Shown piece after piece: positions 23,919 through 37,204 of a stretch of DNA of 64,000 nucleotides; positions within the stretch are counted from its first letter, which is position 1; the number at the start of each line of letters is the position of its first letter. The stretch comes from Onchocerca volvulus (lineage: Eukaryota; Nematoda; Chromadorea; Rhabditida; Onchocercidae): contig HG738136.1 of the NCBI GenBank assembly GCA_000499405.2, positions 2,086,646-2,150,645 of the forward strand, given 5' to 3'. Both the position numbers and the translations under genes were made by a program. The notes beneath the pieces were generated by a model that had not been told where the DNA came from, searched no databases, and worked only from the letters and a program-made list of their open reading frames with translations.

Positions 23919-24705
23919 ACTAGATGGACCAGTCACGGGAAGCATAACCGGTTAACAACTAGGATATAGAAGTTGAAATTTAATTAAAAATAAGCAATTA
24001 TTTTAATAAAAATAAGAACAAAAATTCATAATTTGACATGTTCTATTGGCATTTCTTCCTATTCTCATTGAAAATACTATGTAAATATTGCTTTGGAAGT
24101 GATAATAAAATAATTTTGGGAAGAAAAAGAAGGAAAAAAAATTTTTTCAAATTTTTAAATTATTCAACAAATAATAAATTGAGCTATTTTATAATTAATC
24201 AACGATTTTTCATACCTTCAAAATAAGATAAACTATGATTATACCTCAATAAATTTTAGGTAACATTTTAAATAGTTCTAAATTGATTAATATTTTAGAT
24301 AAATCGTTATCATATCTCTAAAATAATCTTTAAAAGGGATATTTTGGAAGGAGAAAAGGTAAGAATAGCAAAAAAAAAAAAAAGTAAACGATATCGGAAT
24401 GTTTGATTCATTTCGATACCGATTGTAACTGGCTGTTCAGATTATAAAATTCAATTTTAATCAATAGGCAATTTAGTAGGCGTGTCACCTTGCTGCAATC
24501 ATCGGAAAAAGGTATGTCGTAAATTTTCCACTCATTCATTCATCCATCCATCCAATCCATCCCATTCATTCAAATTCATCAAATTTTCTCCATCCGATCC
24601 GACGCCAAATCGAATGAATGCAGTAGTGATTGAATCTCTGATAATTACGCCTTATAACCAAATAAATTCTTCCTCATCAATTTTGCTAATAAATCAAAAA
24701 AAAGA

Positions 24706-24960
24706 ATGGTTAATAACAATGGTATTATGCATAATTTTCTAGCATCCTATTCAACATTTTTATTCAATTATCCGGGTACCATTCTTCTTGTAACATCAAT
24801 TTTATCAACAATCATACCATTAACTGTATTATTCTTAAATCCATTACAAATTAAGCAAAATCCTGAAACTGTAAGTTTTTATTTATTTATTTATTTTTTT
24901 TTCGCTTTTTATCCTTTTTTTCTTATCATTTCTTATCATATTTATCATTTCATTTTTCTT

Positions 24961-25001
<41 letters not shown>

Positions 25002-28000
25002 TTTATATTTCCATTGAGAAAAATAAGCATAATTTTCTATGAAATTTCATTTTTTTTGCTTTTACAAATTCTTACTTTTTTGATCCATTTATTAATTTCA
25101 GCTTTTTTTTTTTCTTTTCAAATATTTTAATTTCAATTAAGCTAACCAATCGTTGTTCAAAGATTATTTCCTTTAAATTCAAAATTTATTCAGAAAATAT
25201 CTTATTTTAGATAATATTATTAATTTGAAAATTAATTTTTTCACGAAAGAAAACTGACTTACATGAAATTTTAAATGTTATATTTACGATTAATAAAACC
25301 AAATAATTTATTGATGACTGAAATGGAATAAAAATTGAAGAAAGAAATTTAAATTTATATTTTAAATGCTCAAATTGGCTAAAAAAAAAAAAAAAAAAGA
25401 ATTATGCTTTGAAAATTTGACTTTTTTTTAAAATAAATATTCTCGAAAGGCTATCGAAAAGATTAAGACAACAATTTTGAAACACAATTTACAACTATTT
25501 CGTTACACTACCCATTTTCTTTGTTAAATTTGAGAAATTTCTATGCATTCAATCAGCAATCATTCAAATCTTACGAACAATTCATTACTCAAAATTAAAT
25601 TTGAAATTAGATCAAAATCAGATCAAACAATAAATTTCCCGCACAATTTGACCTAAATAGAAACAAATCGCTGGATGATAGTTTACAAAGATTTGTCAGA
25701 TGATGTCAATTGCTAAATTTGTATCCAAAATTTTCCATATCATCATTTTCAGGCAGAATTATACTAAATTGTAAAATACTCCATAATATTAGTATAAAAG
25801 TTTTGTATTTATCCATATATCTGAACAAATTACCTATAAGGTAGAAGAGAAAATATCCATGTTTATGAGTTTATTTATTCGCAATTGTAACAAATTTCAA
25901 AAGATGTCATTGTAAAAAAGTGAAATTAAATTCATACATTTAAGCGCTTGATCATTACAATTTTATAAGTATTTCGATTCAAATATATTAAAATATTCTT
26001 TTATAATTAAAATTTGCCCAATGAATTTTTGTATCGATTTGTTCTCATAGGCAAATAAATTTCGATTTTAATTTCATTAATAAAATCTTTTGTCTTTAAT
26101 CGATACTAAATATTTAAAATGATTCAAATATTCAATGAAATCATAATCTTGCAGTAATAAATATCACAGATATTGAGATATTCAATTTACTCGGATATTC
26201 TCGAATAATTGTTTGTAAAACATAAACGATGAAAAATTATAGATTATTGATTGTTAATTATAGATTAATGATTGTTCCTTCAATCAATAATCTATAATTA
26301 CCTTAAATAAAGATATTTTCCAATTTATCTATTCTTTTTTTTTCCTTTTTTCTTGAAAATTAAAATATAAATAATAAATATTGAAGAAAATAAGCATTTG
26401 TTTACGGGTTTATCAATTCAAATCTCGAAACTTCGGTACTTATACCGTATACATTCAAATAATAAAACAGGCGGAATTTTCTGATATAAACTATTTCTTT
26501 TTTTTTTTAATTTGATGAGTAGAATGTTTTAAGATACAACTAGTTTTCATGATGTCCGAAACTTTTCTTTAGTATTAGTTTTCATTATCCTTGTCGGTAG
26601 TTCTTTTTTTTTTTCAACTTTGACCTGAAATTCCTACATTCCATTTCAAATTTAAAATGAACTATTTGTATACGAAAAAAAAAAGACGACAAATAATTGT
26701 TGGCGGATTGACATCATTTCTTTATACCATTCAAATTAAAAAAAAAAAAGAAAAAAAAATGGACCTAAAAGAATGAATCGATCGTTTATGAAATTCTAGT
26801 TAAAATTTTTATTAATTATCAATGAGCATATATAAAAGAGCTCTTCTTCATGATATAATAAAAAAAAGTTAGGCTAAAATGAAGAATAAATTTAAAAAAA
26901 AGGCTAAAATTAATTTTTGAAAATTTCATTTTAAATAAATATCAATGAAAAAGTATAGATTTGATATCAATAAGCAAAAAAAAAGTAATTATTGATGTTG
27001 CTTTTATACATATGTTGAAAAAGATTAAAAAAATTATTCAAATTTTTTTAAAAAAATATCAAAGTATTATTGAAAAATCAATAAAAAATCGATCAATCTT
27101 CATTGTTCTGTAAAAGATTAAGTTTGGAATGGATTTTTGAAATGAATTAAAAAATTTTCAGTCTGCAGAAATAATTTCTAAATGAATTCCATTTCTATCA
27201 TAATTACAACTATTTTCTAATTAGAAATTTTCAACGAAACAAATTAGCAATCAGAAATAATCATTCGATTGATATTAGATATTTTTTTTTTAATCTTTAT
27301 TTTCAATTTTATATTTTAATTTTTATTTTTTATTTTCAGGGTTTCGAAACACGTGATACGGAATATTCCGGGCCAAGATTAACATGGGAAAAAGTATCAT
27401 GGAATTTACAAATGGGTAATCGAGTTGTCCTATCAAATGTGACAAATAGGATGAAAAATCGTTTAAAACGTTCTTGGGCTGATGAATTATTAAATACTTT
27501 TGGTCAGGTAGCATGTTATGAAACAGCTATTCCAGGAAGTATGTTTTAAAATTTTTTTCTTCCGTTTTCTAGAATTAAAATAAAATTAGATCTGAAAACT
27601 TAAGCCTGAAAGAATTAAGTTCTAGCAAAGCTAAATTATCAATCTAAAATTAAGACTAATAAATTACTTCTTGAAAAGCAACAATTTAAAGTAAATTATT
27701 ATGGATAAACCGAAATAGTGGTCGGATCAAGTAGTAATTTCTATGTTTTTTTTTTTTTTTTTTTTTTGTTTGTTTTAATGTTTCCGGAAATTTCTTACAA
27801 TAATCGAATGAAATTTTACGCGAATGAATGGATAACTGGTTTTGTCGTGTCATCAAAATAAAAAGTAGCAAAGTGGAATAATTTTTTCTTTTTTTTTTCG
27901 TTCCGAAAAATAAAAACTTTTTTTTTAAAAAAATTTTTAATTTTGAAAGAGAAATTCATAAAAAAATTAATCATATTATCCGATAATATACAATATAATT

Positions 28001-31000
28001 ATTGGGATAATATAAATGAAGTGCCATGTAATTACATGCAATTTTTTGCAAAAGAAATAATTTCTGCGAATTTCGGTGAAATTCCGAAATGTACTATTTT
28101 CAGATTGAATTAATAATTAGTTCAATTAGAGGAAAATTATCCCAAACATATGTAAAATTTCCAGTTTTTCGGCGAAAATAATTTTGAATTATTCCATCAT
28201 CAATATCTCAATTAAATAGCTAGTTTGAAAGAGAAATCCAAATTTTGATGCATAATTTGGGGAAATTTTTCCAATAAAATATTTGATACATTTTTCAGTG
28301 GATTATTTGACACAATTCGTAGTAGAAGCGAATTCTTACGATGACCTATTTGACCTTGATTATTTGCAAATGTTCTGCTCATTGCATTTTCATCTCAACG
28401 ATCAAATTCAATTATTTGCCAATATTACACCATATAGGTTTCTTCTTTTTTTTTCTCTCTCTCTTTCTCTTTCTTTCTTTTAATAAAACATTTCTTGCAT
28501 TAAAAAAAGAAAAAAAAAAAACATTTCTCATCAAAAATTCTGGAATTATTCGGCAAACAAGAAAAATGAGAGAAAATCATTGGGAAAATAATTTTGCATA
28601 TGTAAAATTGCTTAGGATAAATGAGAAGGATGCGAAAATGAAGGAAAAGAAAGGAAAATTTCACATTTTAAAATGTTGAAGGGAAAATTTTACTAGTTTT
28701 CATTGAAAATAAAAAAAAATAAAAACTGGAATGAGATATGAAATAAATTTTGTGAAAACTTGTCCTTAATCATCAAATTCATGAAAATTTTAACTTTGAC
28801 AATGCCGAAGGCATTTACAAAACCTTTATTATTAGATCATATTAATAACAACAACATAGAATCACTCCCATACTTTCTAATAATAACATCGAATTTTAAA
28901 AATTTTGGATTGCCAACTCTTATAGTATCACTTTAAGATTTATTCTTTAGTTTGTAAAATTGGAAATTTTTTAAAAGTATAAAAATTACATTGTAAATTT
29001 TCTTTTTCTTTTTTTTTTTTTCAATTTTTCCCATTTCAACAACAAAGAAATCAATGAGAAACGTTATACTTTTCCATAATATTCTATGATAATATTTTTC
29101 ATAGAAATATTATGATAGAGTTCCAAAACAATAGAAGAAAAGGTCATTTAAGGTTTGCCTAAACAAAGAGCTGAAGATTGTGAGAGAAATCGTTTCAAAT
29201 GATTAAAAATCAATTATTTTTCGGATTTCACTTTTCAGAATTTTTTTGTGCTGCAAATTTTTGTGATCTCATTTCATCTTGATAAGCTGTAAATTTACTA
29301 AAAAATGAAAAAAATGGAAAGCTTTCTTATTCGTTTTCAGAAAATTCTGAATTGGAAGAGTTAATTCCTATTTTTGATATAGGTCACAATTCCAGCAAAA
29401 TTTCAGATTTCTAGGTTATCGGTTTAATGATTGCTCGAATTCTAGACAAAAAGATAAAGAAGATATAAACATTTACAGACAAAAAAGGAATGAGCACAAC
29501 ATTTCTCGAGAAATTCATCATTTCAATTTGTGAATTAATCATATCAATCAAATTTTTATTTGGAACTAATTGGGAATACATCAGTTTCTGGAATGAATCT
29601 AATAAATTATTATCTGCCTATAAGAATTTAAAGAATTTTTCAGGTCGAAACAAATCCAATTATCTAGATAATCTTGAAAAATATAAAAAGAAGCAAAGGA
29701 AAAAAGGCATTCTCAGAAAATCGAGTCCTCATTTCTGAAAATCTCTCTTAGGACTTCAGATCCTCATTTGTGGAAACTTAAATCCAAATAGATCAAAAAT
29801 CAATACGATAAATCTTCCAACCTAGACTAAAATTTCTAAATTAAAATTCTTATTAATATATGACGTTCATTCGATATTTCGAATTAAAATTTCAAGTTTT
29901 CATTATTATATTCTTAAATCTTAATAGGTATTGAAATGATTTCTCTCATATACTTTCTCTGTTTAAAATTATTTTGATTATTTTTATCACCATTATCAAT
30001 AATTGGTTACTCTTCGTCGTCTGTAAATGATAAAGAGTAATTAAATAATGATAATGGTGATATAATACTCTAAATTTAAATTTTATTTACAATTCATCTT
30101 TTTTTGAAATAAGGGGAAAACTTACCCTGCATTCAGAAATTTATTGAACCAGAAATTTATTCTGAATTCTTTTTATGATTTTTTTCCAAATTCTAATATG
30201 CTTCTACTTTTTTTTCTTTCAGGAATATTTGGAGTTTACCGAATTATTTATCTTGCTTATCATCAAATCTTCTGACTAATTGTTCATTCCTTACTGAATA
30301 CGATGTACAATCTGCTCGTGCTATCATTGATTATTGTCGATTGTATCGTCGTGAAATTATCAATTGTCGTCGTAATTGCTACTTAGATTGTCCACCATGC
30401 TTCAATGTTCCCAAAAACTGCTCCACTCAAATGATTTTTGATATATTTTATCGAATTTTACCTAAAAATTTGAATGCAAGACCCATTTATATCAATGGTT
30501 ATTTGCCAATTTTTACATCATCCGGATATCAATCACAAGGTTTCTATGATGGAACAATAGAGCGTTATTTGAATTTGCAAAATGCTTTGAGAAATTTTTC
30601 AATGCAACATCGAAAATTTGTGTTAAAAGGTAAAAAATCATTATTTTGACTTTTTGATTATTAATTTGAAATTGCCAATGAATATCGAATATCGAAATTC
30701 AATGCTAGAAATGTTACATTTTTATTCTTTAATAACTAATCTATATAAATAAAAATACAAATGTTCGTTTGTTCAAAATCTTAAATTTTCGAAAATTCTT
30801 AAACGCGGCCTTATCTACATAAAAACACGCGCTTATTTGAATGCAACGTTGCTTGAAATTTTCGAATCAACCCGTAAAGGAGTTGAAATGTTGTGTGAAA
30901 ATGAACAATGAACATTTACTTTTAATTCATTTAGATTTTATTTAAATTTTAAACTTTTCATAAATTAATCTTGAAAATTTTCCAAAATAAATTCTATAAT

Positions 31001-34000
31001 TATAGTGAAAAAATTCATTTTATGCCATCGATCGAAAGAAAAATTGAAAAGCTAGAAATTTTGCTAATCACTGATGTATTTTAGGATTATCAATGGATAT
31101 CAAACGTGATATTCTGTACGATGGCGCTAAACGTGATTCGCTTCTTGCTTGCGGCGCTGCATTTTCCGTCTTCTTAATTGTCTTCCTATATTCATTAGAT
31201 ATTTTTTATTGTATAACAGTTGCTTTTGTACTATTTGCATCAGTTCTAAGTGCTTTAGCAATATATTCTCTATTTACGGTCGATTTTCCGCTTCTAAATC
31301 TCGTCATATTTGTCCTTCTGCTAGCCATTGGTTCAGATGATGCATTCGTCTTATTGAATTCATTCCCGACCGAAGTTACATCACAAAATATCCATCAATG
31401 TTTATCACATACCGCTAGTGCTATGCTATTAACATCATCATCAACAGCTGTACCATTTTTTACAAATATTCTTAGCAGTGTTGTGGTTTTTCGGTAAGTA
31501 TTTTTTATTTCCATTAAAATAGGTTCGAAAATAATTTCTTCAGTATAATTAAATTTTAATGACATGAATATTTAAGTGAAAATTTTGTTAGTCTAATTTT
31601 TTGAAATTTACGGATTGTAAAGGAGAAAAATTTTAAAAATTAAATGAAACTTAATGAAAGCTTCGAAATATAATAGAGCTTTTATTACACAAATATGAAG
31701 TAAAAATTTTAGAAATTCCTTCAACTTTTTTTCTTTTTGAAACTCAGCACTTGAAAAGATTGAAGTTAAGCTAAGGTTTTTTCCAAAAATTAATAACTTC
31801 TAAGCATAATTAAGCTTTCATTATACAGATACTAAGTAAAAATTTTGGAAGCTTTCTTGATTTATTTAAAACTTAACGATTGAAGAAATCATGAGATTTA
31901 AAAAATTAAATAGAATTTTTTCAAAGATTAAGGTAAATTTATATATTTTACCTTTTTTTTTTGAAATATTAATGTAACATTAATAGTTATGAGAAATTTT
32001 AGCATAGCAAATTTTATTTAGATAAAAATAATTTATGAAGTAGAAAAGATGAACTTTTTCTATTTCATCAATTGGCTTCTATTTCACATATTCTAAAATT
32101 GAAATAAATTACAATATCACATCACTTTTAGAACTCTTCAAAATTCTCTTTCCTTTTTTTTTCAATCGTTATTCGTTAAATAATTATTTTTGATTTAATT
32201 ATCTAAAACTTAATTATTTTGATGCACGATTTGTTATTATTTATCAAATAGTTATCTCAACTAATCTATTTCAAATAGTTTAGATCTTTTTTTTTACAGA
32301 TATTTTCAAATTTTCAAATCTTTTTTGCAGATGTTTCGGATTATTCGCTGGTATTACATTGATATTCAATTATTTGCTAGAAATATCACTTCTTCCAGCA
32401 ATGCTTATATTCCAAAATCGTTATATTCAACGTTTTTGCTGTTGTTATTCATCTTGGAGTATATTTTCGAAACTTAATTATTTGATGCGTGATTTATTAC
32501 CATTTGTTATCATATCGGGTCGTTACATTTGGATTTCATCCTTAACTGCGATTGCTGCTGCGATGACCTATTTGACCTATGTAAATTTACAATTTCCACC
32601 CTATAATCCGCTACAACTTTTCATAGATTCCAATGAACATGAATGGTATGATAATAATGCGGAAAAAAATTTTGAATTTGTCGCTAATAAGCTTCAAATT
32701 CCCATAGCTGCACGATTAATTTGGGGTTTAACACCACGTGAATCACAAAATTTATTTCAACTTGATAAGCTGACCTCAGTACAGCATGATTCGAGATTTT
32801 CGCTAAAAAATACAACTGATATACAGGAGCTAGCATTAAAATTACTTGGTTACAGGGAATTAGAATTTGTCAATCATGAAAGTCAATATTGGCCAGAAAG
32901 GTAATTTAAATTTTGATTTTCTAAAAATTCAAATTTACTAATATTTCTATTTACAGTATTTCAGATACTTTACTATATAGTGTAGCAAAATTAACGTGGA
33001 GATAATAAACATGAGCTTTTTAATTTGAAATAAAAATTTAGATTTTATTTTCTAAAAACTTAAACTTACTGAAATTAACAATTTGCATTTAAAATTCAAA
33101 TATTTTAAAATTACATTTCTACGTATAATATGCAGTAAAATTAACGTAGAGATTATAAAATATGAACATTAAATTGAAATAAAAATTTAGATTTTAATTT
33201 CTCAAACCTAAAATTTATTAAAATACAAATATATTTCAGATATCTTATTTGGAGTCGAAATTTTACCTGTGAACCAACAAAAATATGTTGTAATTTTGCT
33301 GATCCAAATTTTCAACAAAATTTCACAGACTACTGTATCCGGCTATCAACAACATATCTTTACACAAATTATAACGATACACCAATTTATGATAATGGTA
33401 CTTTTGAATTAGTTGGTTATACGGCAATGATACCGACAGAATTGAAATATTCGCATCGATTTAAAAATTTGTCGCATTCATTTGATCTGTTGCGACGTTC
33501 ATTTAGCAATATGAATCGTGGTAAGTTTCAAGGAATTTTTTTTGTATCTTCATGTACTACATTTAGGATTATGGTATTATTGAATTCCTTTGATTTTTTT
33601 TTTCTTCTTTCCTTCATTATTAGGATAATTTTCCGGTCGCATTGAAGCATTTAGAAATGAAATAGAGTGATTTTTTACGCTTTTGCAAAAGATTGAATGA
33701 TCAATATGTCTTATTGGGATTTCCTAGACACACGTACACATCTACGTGATTTTATAAATTCGCTAATTTACGGAATTTTATTTATTATGCATATTTATGG
33801 AATTTCATTGATTCGCAAATTCACATGATTCATAAATAAGTTACATGAATTGTCATTGTAATTATGTTTAATAATGCCTACATTAATATTATTACCACCT
33901 GCTGTAAATTTTGATATTTTGAATCTGATGCATTGCAGGTGGTTGGTATACCACAGAGTGGTCATTAATTTGCGTATGGTTCGATTTGCTAAATTCAATA

Positions 34001-34916
34001 ATTACTGACTGTCGTCAATCATTGCTTCTATCATTTTCTGTTGTTGCGATTTTCGCATTTCTTCATTTGCGACTTAAATCATTTGTTGCATTGATTACAA
34101 TTTGTTGCATTGTCGTTGTAACGGTTGGTTGTGTGACAACGTTAGGTTGGGTAATCGGTGTCCTCGAAGCAATCATTTTGGTACTTGTCGTTGGCTTATC
34201 ATTCGATTTCACTTTACATTATGGTGCTTCGGTACCAAATATCGGTTGTAATAAACATCGAGTTTGGCTAGCAGCTCGTAAATCAGCAATTCCGGTCAGT
34301 TTATCAGCTCTATCATCATTTGCAGCCGGTGGCTCAATGTTAATCGCCGAAACGCATGCTTTTCATCAAGTATGAATTTTTGTTTGAATTGAATCAAATT
34401 TATTAAAATTTAATTATTAAATTCGATTTTATTGAATCGAAAAAATCCGTTTTAGTTTTTGATTTACAAAAAAAAAAAAAAAAAATGACGAACAAATACG
34501 AGATAAAAGTTATGTTTTGGAAAATCATTAAACGATAGAGGAAAAAAAATCAATTATTAATTATGACAACTGCTAAAAATTCTTAATGAATCTTTTCAAA
34601 ATTCATGCAAGATGTAAGTTTGCTCGCGAAAGCTATTTTAAAGAAGTAAAATCTTAGAAAAGCATCAAAATAAATTTTAAAGTTCGAAATATTTAAAGCT
34701 GGTTTTAATTTTTTTTTCGCACATATTAAAAAAGTTGAAATATTCCAGGTTGGTGAATTTTTGGTAATATTAGCCAGTGTTAGTTGGATTTATGCGACAT
34801 TCTTCTTCCTACCACTTCTATCCTTCACTTTACGCTCAAATTTGAATTGTGAATTATGTCGAGAAGTTCCAATAGAAATCAACCTACCGATGAATGAAAA
34901 ATCAACTTTCATGTAG
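24706..34916 (+). CDS. che-14: Dispatched/CHE-14-like RND membrane protein, 922 aa
   Basis: A twelve-pass RND-type transporter with a sterol-sensing domain. Dispatched exports lipid-linked Hedgehog in flies and mammals; C. elegans CHE-14 acts in apical secretion by cuticle-making cells. Exons are 24706-24870, 27340-27538, 28299-28437, 30223-30629, 31085-31493, 32331-32900, 33240-33520, 33939-34369 and 34749-34916, 2769 bases in one frame. Membrane segment 1 is at about 26-45, then a Cys-rich luminal loop (CRRNCYLDCPPCFNVPKNC). The sterol-sensing domain is about 320-480 with AIGSDDAFVLL (D388, D389) and RCFGLFAGITL, very close to human DISP1 (GIGVDDAFVL, RCFGVYAGT). A second large loop has several Asn-linked sites. 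The last segments contain VVGLSFDFTLHYG (D813). Both charged sites needed for ion-driven transport are present. Patched-related and NPC1 proteins are less similar. Whether it is CHE-14 or the second nematode Dispatched (PTD-2) is unsettled. ATG 24706 is the first in its frame after an upstream stop. Confidence 0.88.
24871..27339. other. Long intron 1 of the Dispatched-like gene
   Basis: About 2.5 kb of very AT-rich sequence with many A and T tracts, including a run of about 37 T at 24964-24998. It contains a perfect 19-bp stem hairpin at 26235-26299. No nested gene is seen. Confidence 0.6.
26235..26299. repeat. Hairpin with perfect 19-bp arms in intron 1 of the Dispatched-like gene
   Basis: The left arm AATTATAGATTATTGATTG (26235-26253) is exactly complementary to CAATCAATAATCTATAATT (26281-26299), leaving a 27-base loop. 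Inside the loop the left arm is partly repeated (AATTATAGATTAATGATTG). Confidence 0.75.
28438..30222. other. Intron 3 of the Dispatched-like gene
   Basis: About 1.8 kb, AT-rich, with a CT-rich stretch at 28443-28480 and two hairpins (about 29075-29114 and 29985-30062). The ORFs inside (for example 29490-29738) lack any family feature and I treat them as chance. Confidence 0.55.
29985..30062. repeat. Hairpin with 30-bp arms in intron 3 of the Dispatched-like gene
   Basis: Arms at 29985-30014 and 30033-30062 pair at 27 of 30 positions (left begins TATCACCATTATCAATAATT; right ends AATGATAATGGTGATA). The loop is 18 bases. Size and shape match an animal miRNA precursor, but a small inverted-repeat element could look the same. 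Confidence 0.7.
30740..30925. mobile_element. Inverted-end repeat element, copy 3, in intron 4 of the Dispatched-like gene
   Basis: Starts TCTATATAAATAAAAATACA after an A and contains GTTCGTTTGTTC, ACACGCGCTTATTTGAATGC and GAAATGTTGTG. It ends with a decayed inverted end (GAACATTTACTTTTAATTCA). The core TGCAACGTTGC is shared with copies 2 and 4. Confidence 0.65.
32965..33230. repeat. Diverged tandem pair in an intron of the Dispatched-like gene
   Basis: Two stretches of about 145 bp share AAATTAACGT(G/A)GAGAT, GAAATAAAAATTTAGATTTT and TTTCT(A/C)AAA, starting near 32990 and 33136. Confidence 0.6.
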
Positions 34917-35124
34917 CATAGCTTCAAGTTTTATTCCTGGATAATTCAGAAAATGCGAAGAGGAAAAGTTTAAAAACTTAATTCAAGTGGTTTTCTTTTC
35001 TCATTCAAAAATTCGACCGCGATAATATTTCATAATTTTCCGAAAATGTACCAGAATTTCCCGCCGTTTTTTTTTTTTTTGAAAAGAAATTTTAATTCCA
35101 TTTATAGAATACATTCTATCTAAT

Positions 35125-35130
35125 AATAAA
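35125..35130 (+). terminator. Possible poly(A) signal of the Dispatched-like gene
   Basis: AATAAA about 210 bases after the stop. Candidate only, because such hexamers are common in this AT-rich DNA. Confidence 0.3.
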
Positions 35131-35219
35131 TCAGCAAGCTAAAAATGAATATGATGACATTGTCCATTATTAAAATTTTCGGAAAATTGGCTGGAATTAC
35201 CATAATTCCGGTGAATTTT

Positions 35220-35620
35220 AGTTCAAATTTTGGTTTTCTAATTCCGGTGAATTCGATTCTGATGAAATATTCGAATTCTGATAAATGTATTATTTTTGCT
35301 AGATATTAGAAAATGAATTGTTTTGCTTTGACCAACTGTATTACTAATAGTAATTTATTAATTAATTATGGCTCGTTTTTTTTTTTCATTTTTTTTTAAA
35401 ATTTATTCGTAAAAATTCACATAATACCTTGGTGATGTAAATATTTCTTTTAATTTAATTACATTAATTACATTAATCATATCGTATAGCGTATTATTTC
35501 GTGTACAAATTGTCCAAATTTTAAAATATTTTGCGTGATTATGAGAATTTTTTTTAATTTATTTAAAAAATTTTCGATGATGTTTACAGACGTTCGAGAG
35601 AAAATAGCTGCTGAATGAAA
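35220..35620. repeat. Dispersed direct repeat, copy A (about 400 bp)
   Basis: Shares a long series of matched blocks with 37205-37570: GATGAAATATTCG, ATTTTTGCTAGA, TTTATTAATT, a T tract, TTAATTACATTAATCATATC, TATAGCG(T/C)ATTATTT and ATTATGAGAATTT, in the same order and orientation. Confidence 0.75.
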
Positions 35621-36800
35621 GGATGCAAAAAGTTTTGAAGAGCAATGTATTTTGCAAAATTTTAAATATTTTAGTGATTTTGAAAGTATACAACTTCCGA
35701 TATTATTAAATTTTGTTTTTTTGCGAAAATTGATTAAAATCAGATGAGCAAAATTGTACATATTTAAGAAATTATGGAAAAAAAAATTTTTTCTTGAAAA
35801 AAAACTCTATTTAAAAAAATCTTTCTCATTCTTTTTAATTTTATCTTTCATTGACTGGATTGAAATAATTTGCTTACTTTTTGAAAATTTTTTAAATTAA
35901 CATAATTATTTGTCAAGCAGGAATTTAAGCGCTCCTTTCTTATTTGAAATTAACCTCACTGATTAGCATTTTGATTGTGATAAATTTGATTATTAATCAG
36001 CCCAATTGTGCGATATTCAATTTCCTGCTTACTTCTTAATTTTCAGATTGTATACGCTAATTTACTTAATTACTAATTAATCAAATGAATAATTTCCATG
36101 CATGCTTAGGGCAAATTTTACCTTCAATTTATAAAATTGTGTAAAAATTCTTTATTTTATATTACACAAATATAGCATTTTATTAATTGAAGCGTTACAA
36201 TTTTTATAATTGTAATAGTAGATTAGAAATTTGAATATTACGGGTTTCTTTTTCAAAATTGCTTTCTTATTTTTGTAATTGCTTTTATTTGAAATAAAAA
36301 TTTGCTTAATGAATGAATTAATATGACAAAAAATTGAATAAGAAATTGCTTTGAATTGAATAATCAAAAATAAATTTGGAATAGACTCGCAATTTTGCTT
36401 TAATTGTAAAAAAATATTAACTTTTTCGCAGAATCTGGTATTCATCATTGTATCTATTACTAATGGAATCAATAAAAAAACAAATTATATAAGAAATTGC
36501 TATAGAAAAAAGAGTGTGTAATAAATTCATATCTTACTTCAATTATTAAAAAAAAAATCATTTAAAAATGCTGACTGGCTGATTGATTTCATTTGTAGAT
36601 TCATTTCATTTCGAAAAAAAAAAAAAAAAGTTCAAAAATTTAATAAGTTTTGATGGTAAAAATGAATGATTGGACGATAATAATAAGAATTTGTCGCTTC
36701 AAATCTTCGGAAGAATGCAATTGCAATGTTAGAAAACCTCAAATATAATATATTGAACAGACTTAAAAGCATTCCCAGCAGTATAATAAAAAGTTTAAAA

Positions 36801-36995
36801 AAAAAAAAACCAGTTAAAATTTGCGACATCAATATAATTCCCAATATACGACCAAAATTTCATTAAAAAAAAACCAGTTAAAATTTGCGACATCAATATA
36901 ATTCCCAATATACGACCAAAATTTCATTAAAAAAAAATCAGTTAAAATTTGCGACATCAATATAATCCCCAATACATGACCAAAATTTCATAAAC
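36801..36995. repeat. Three near-identical tandem copies of 64 bp
   Basis: Copies begin near 36809, 36873 and 36937 with (A/T)CAGTTAAAATTTGCGACA, followed by ATCAATATAAT and ATGACC or ACGACC and an A tract. Only a few differences separate them. Confidence 0.92.
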
Positions 36996-37204
36996 TAGAA
37001 GATAATTGCTAATTGGTTTCTGATTCACAACATATAATATTCTGTTTTCTCACTTTAAATGGTATTATTTCCAAATTGTAGAGTTTTTTGTAGAAGTAAG
37101 CGATAATTTTTTATAAAATATATACAAAAACGAACATAATGATGCTATCGAAATTTTTCGCATTTTCAATACGTTCGTTGGCACATCAAAATTAGTTTCG
37201 GTTA

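Larger units (their letters stand above)
22928..24705. other. Intergenic region between metaxin and Dispatched-like genes
   Basis: Contains the metaxin 3' UTR, an inverted-end element at 23727-23918 and a CATTCATC-rich stretch at about 24535-24600. A possible non-coding first exon of the next gene ends near 24512 with a good donor (AAAAAG|GTATGT). No other gene is seen. Confidence 0.5.

Noticed and set aside
24482..24742. 86-residue ORF just upstream of the Dispatched-like gene
   Set aside because: It overlaps the chosen first exon in another frame and part of it is a CATTCATC repeat. The first exon frame gives the conserved membrane segment.
29490..29738. 82-residue Lys/Asn/Ile-rich ORF
   Set aside because: Composition follows the AT-rich background and it sits wholly within intron 3 of the Dispatched-like gene.
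36152..36472. 106-residue minus-strand ORF
   Set aside because: Ile/Lys/Asn/Phe-rich with no motif; expected by chance in DNA this AT-rich.
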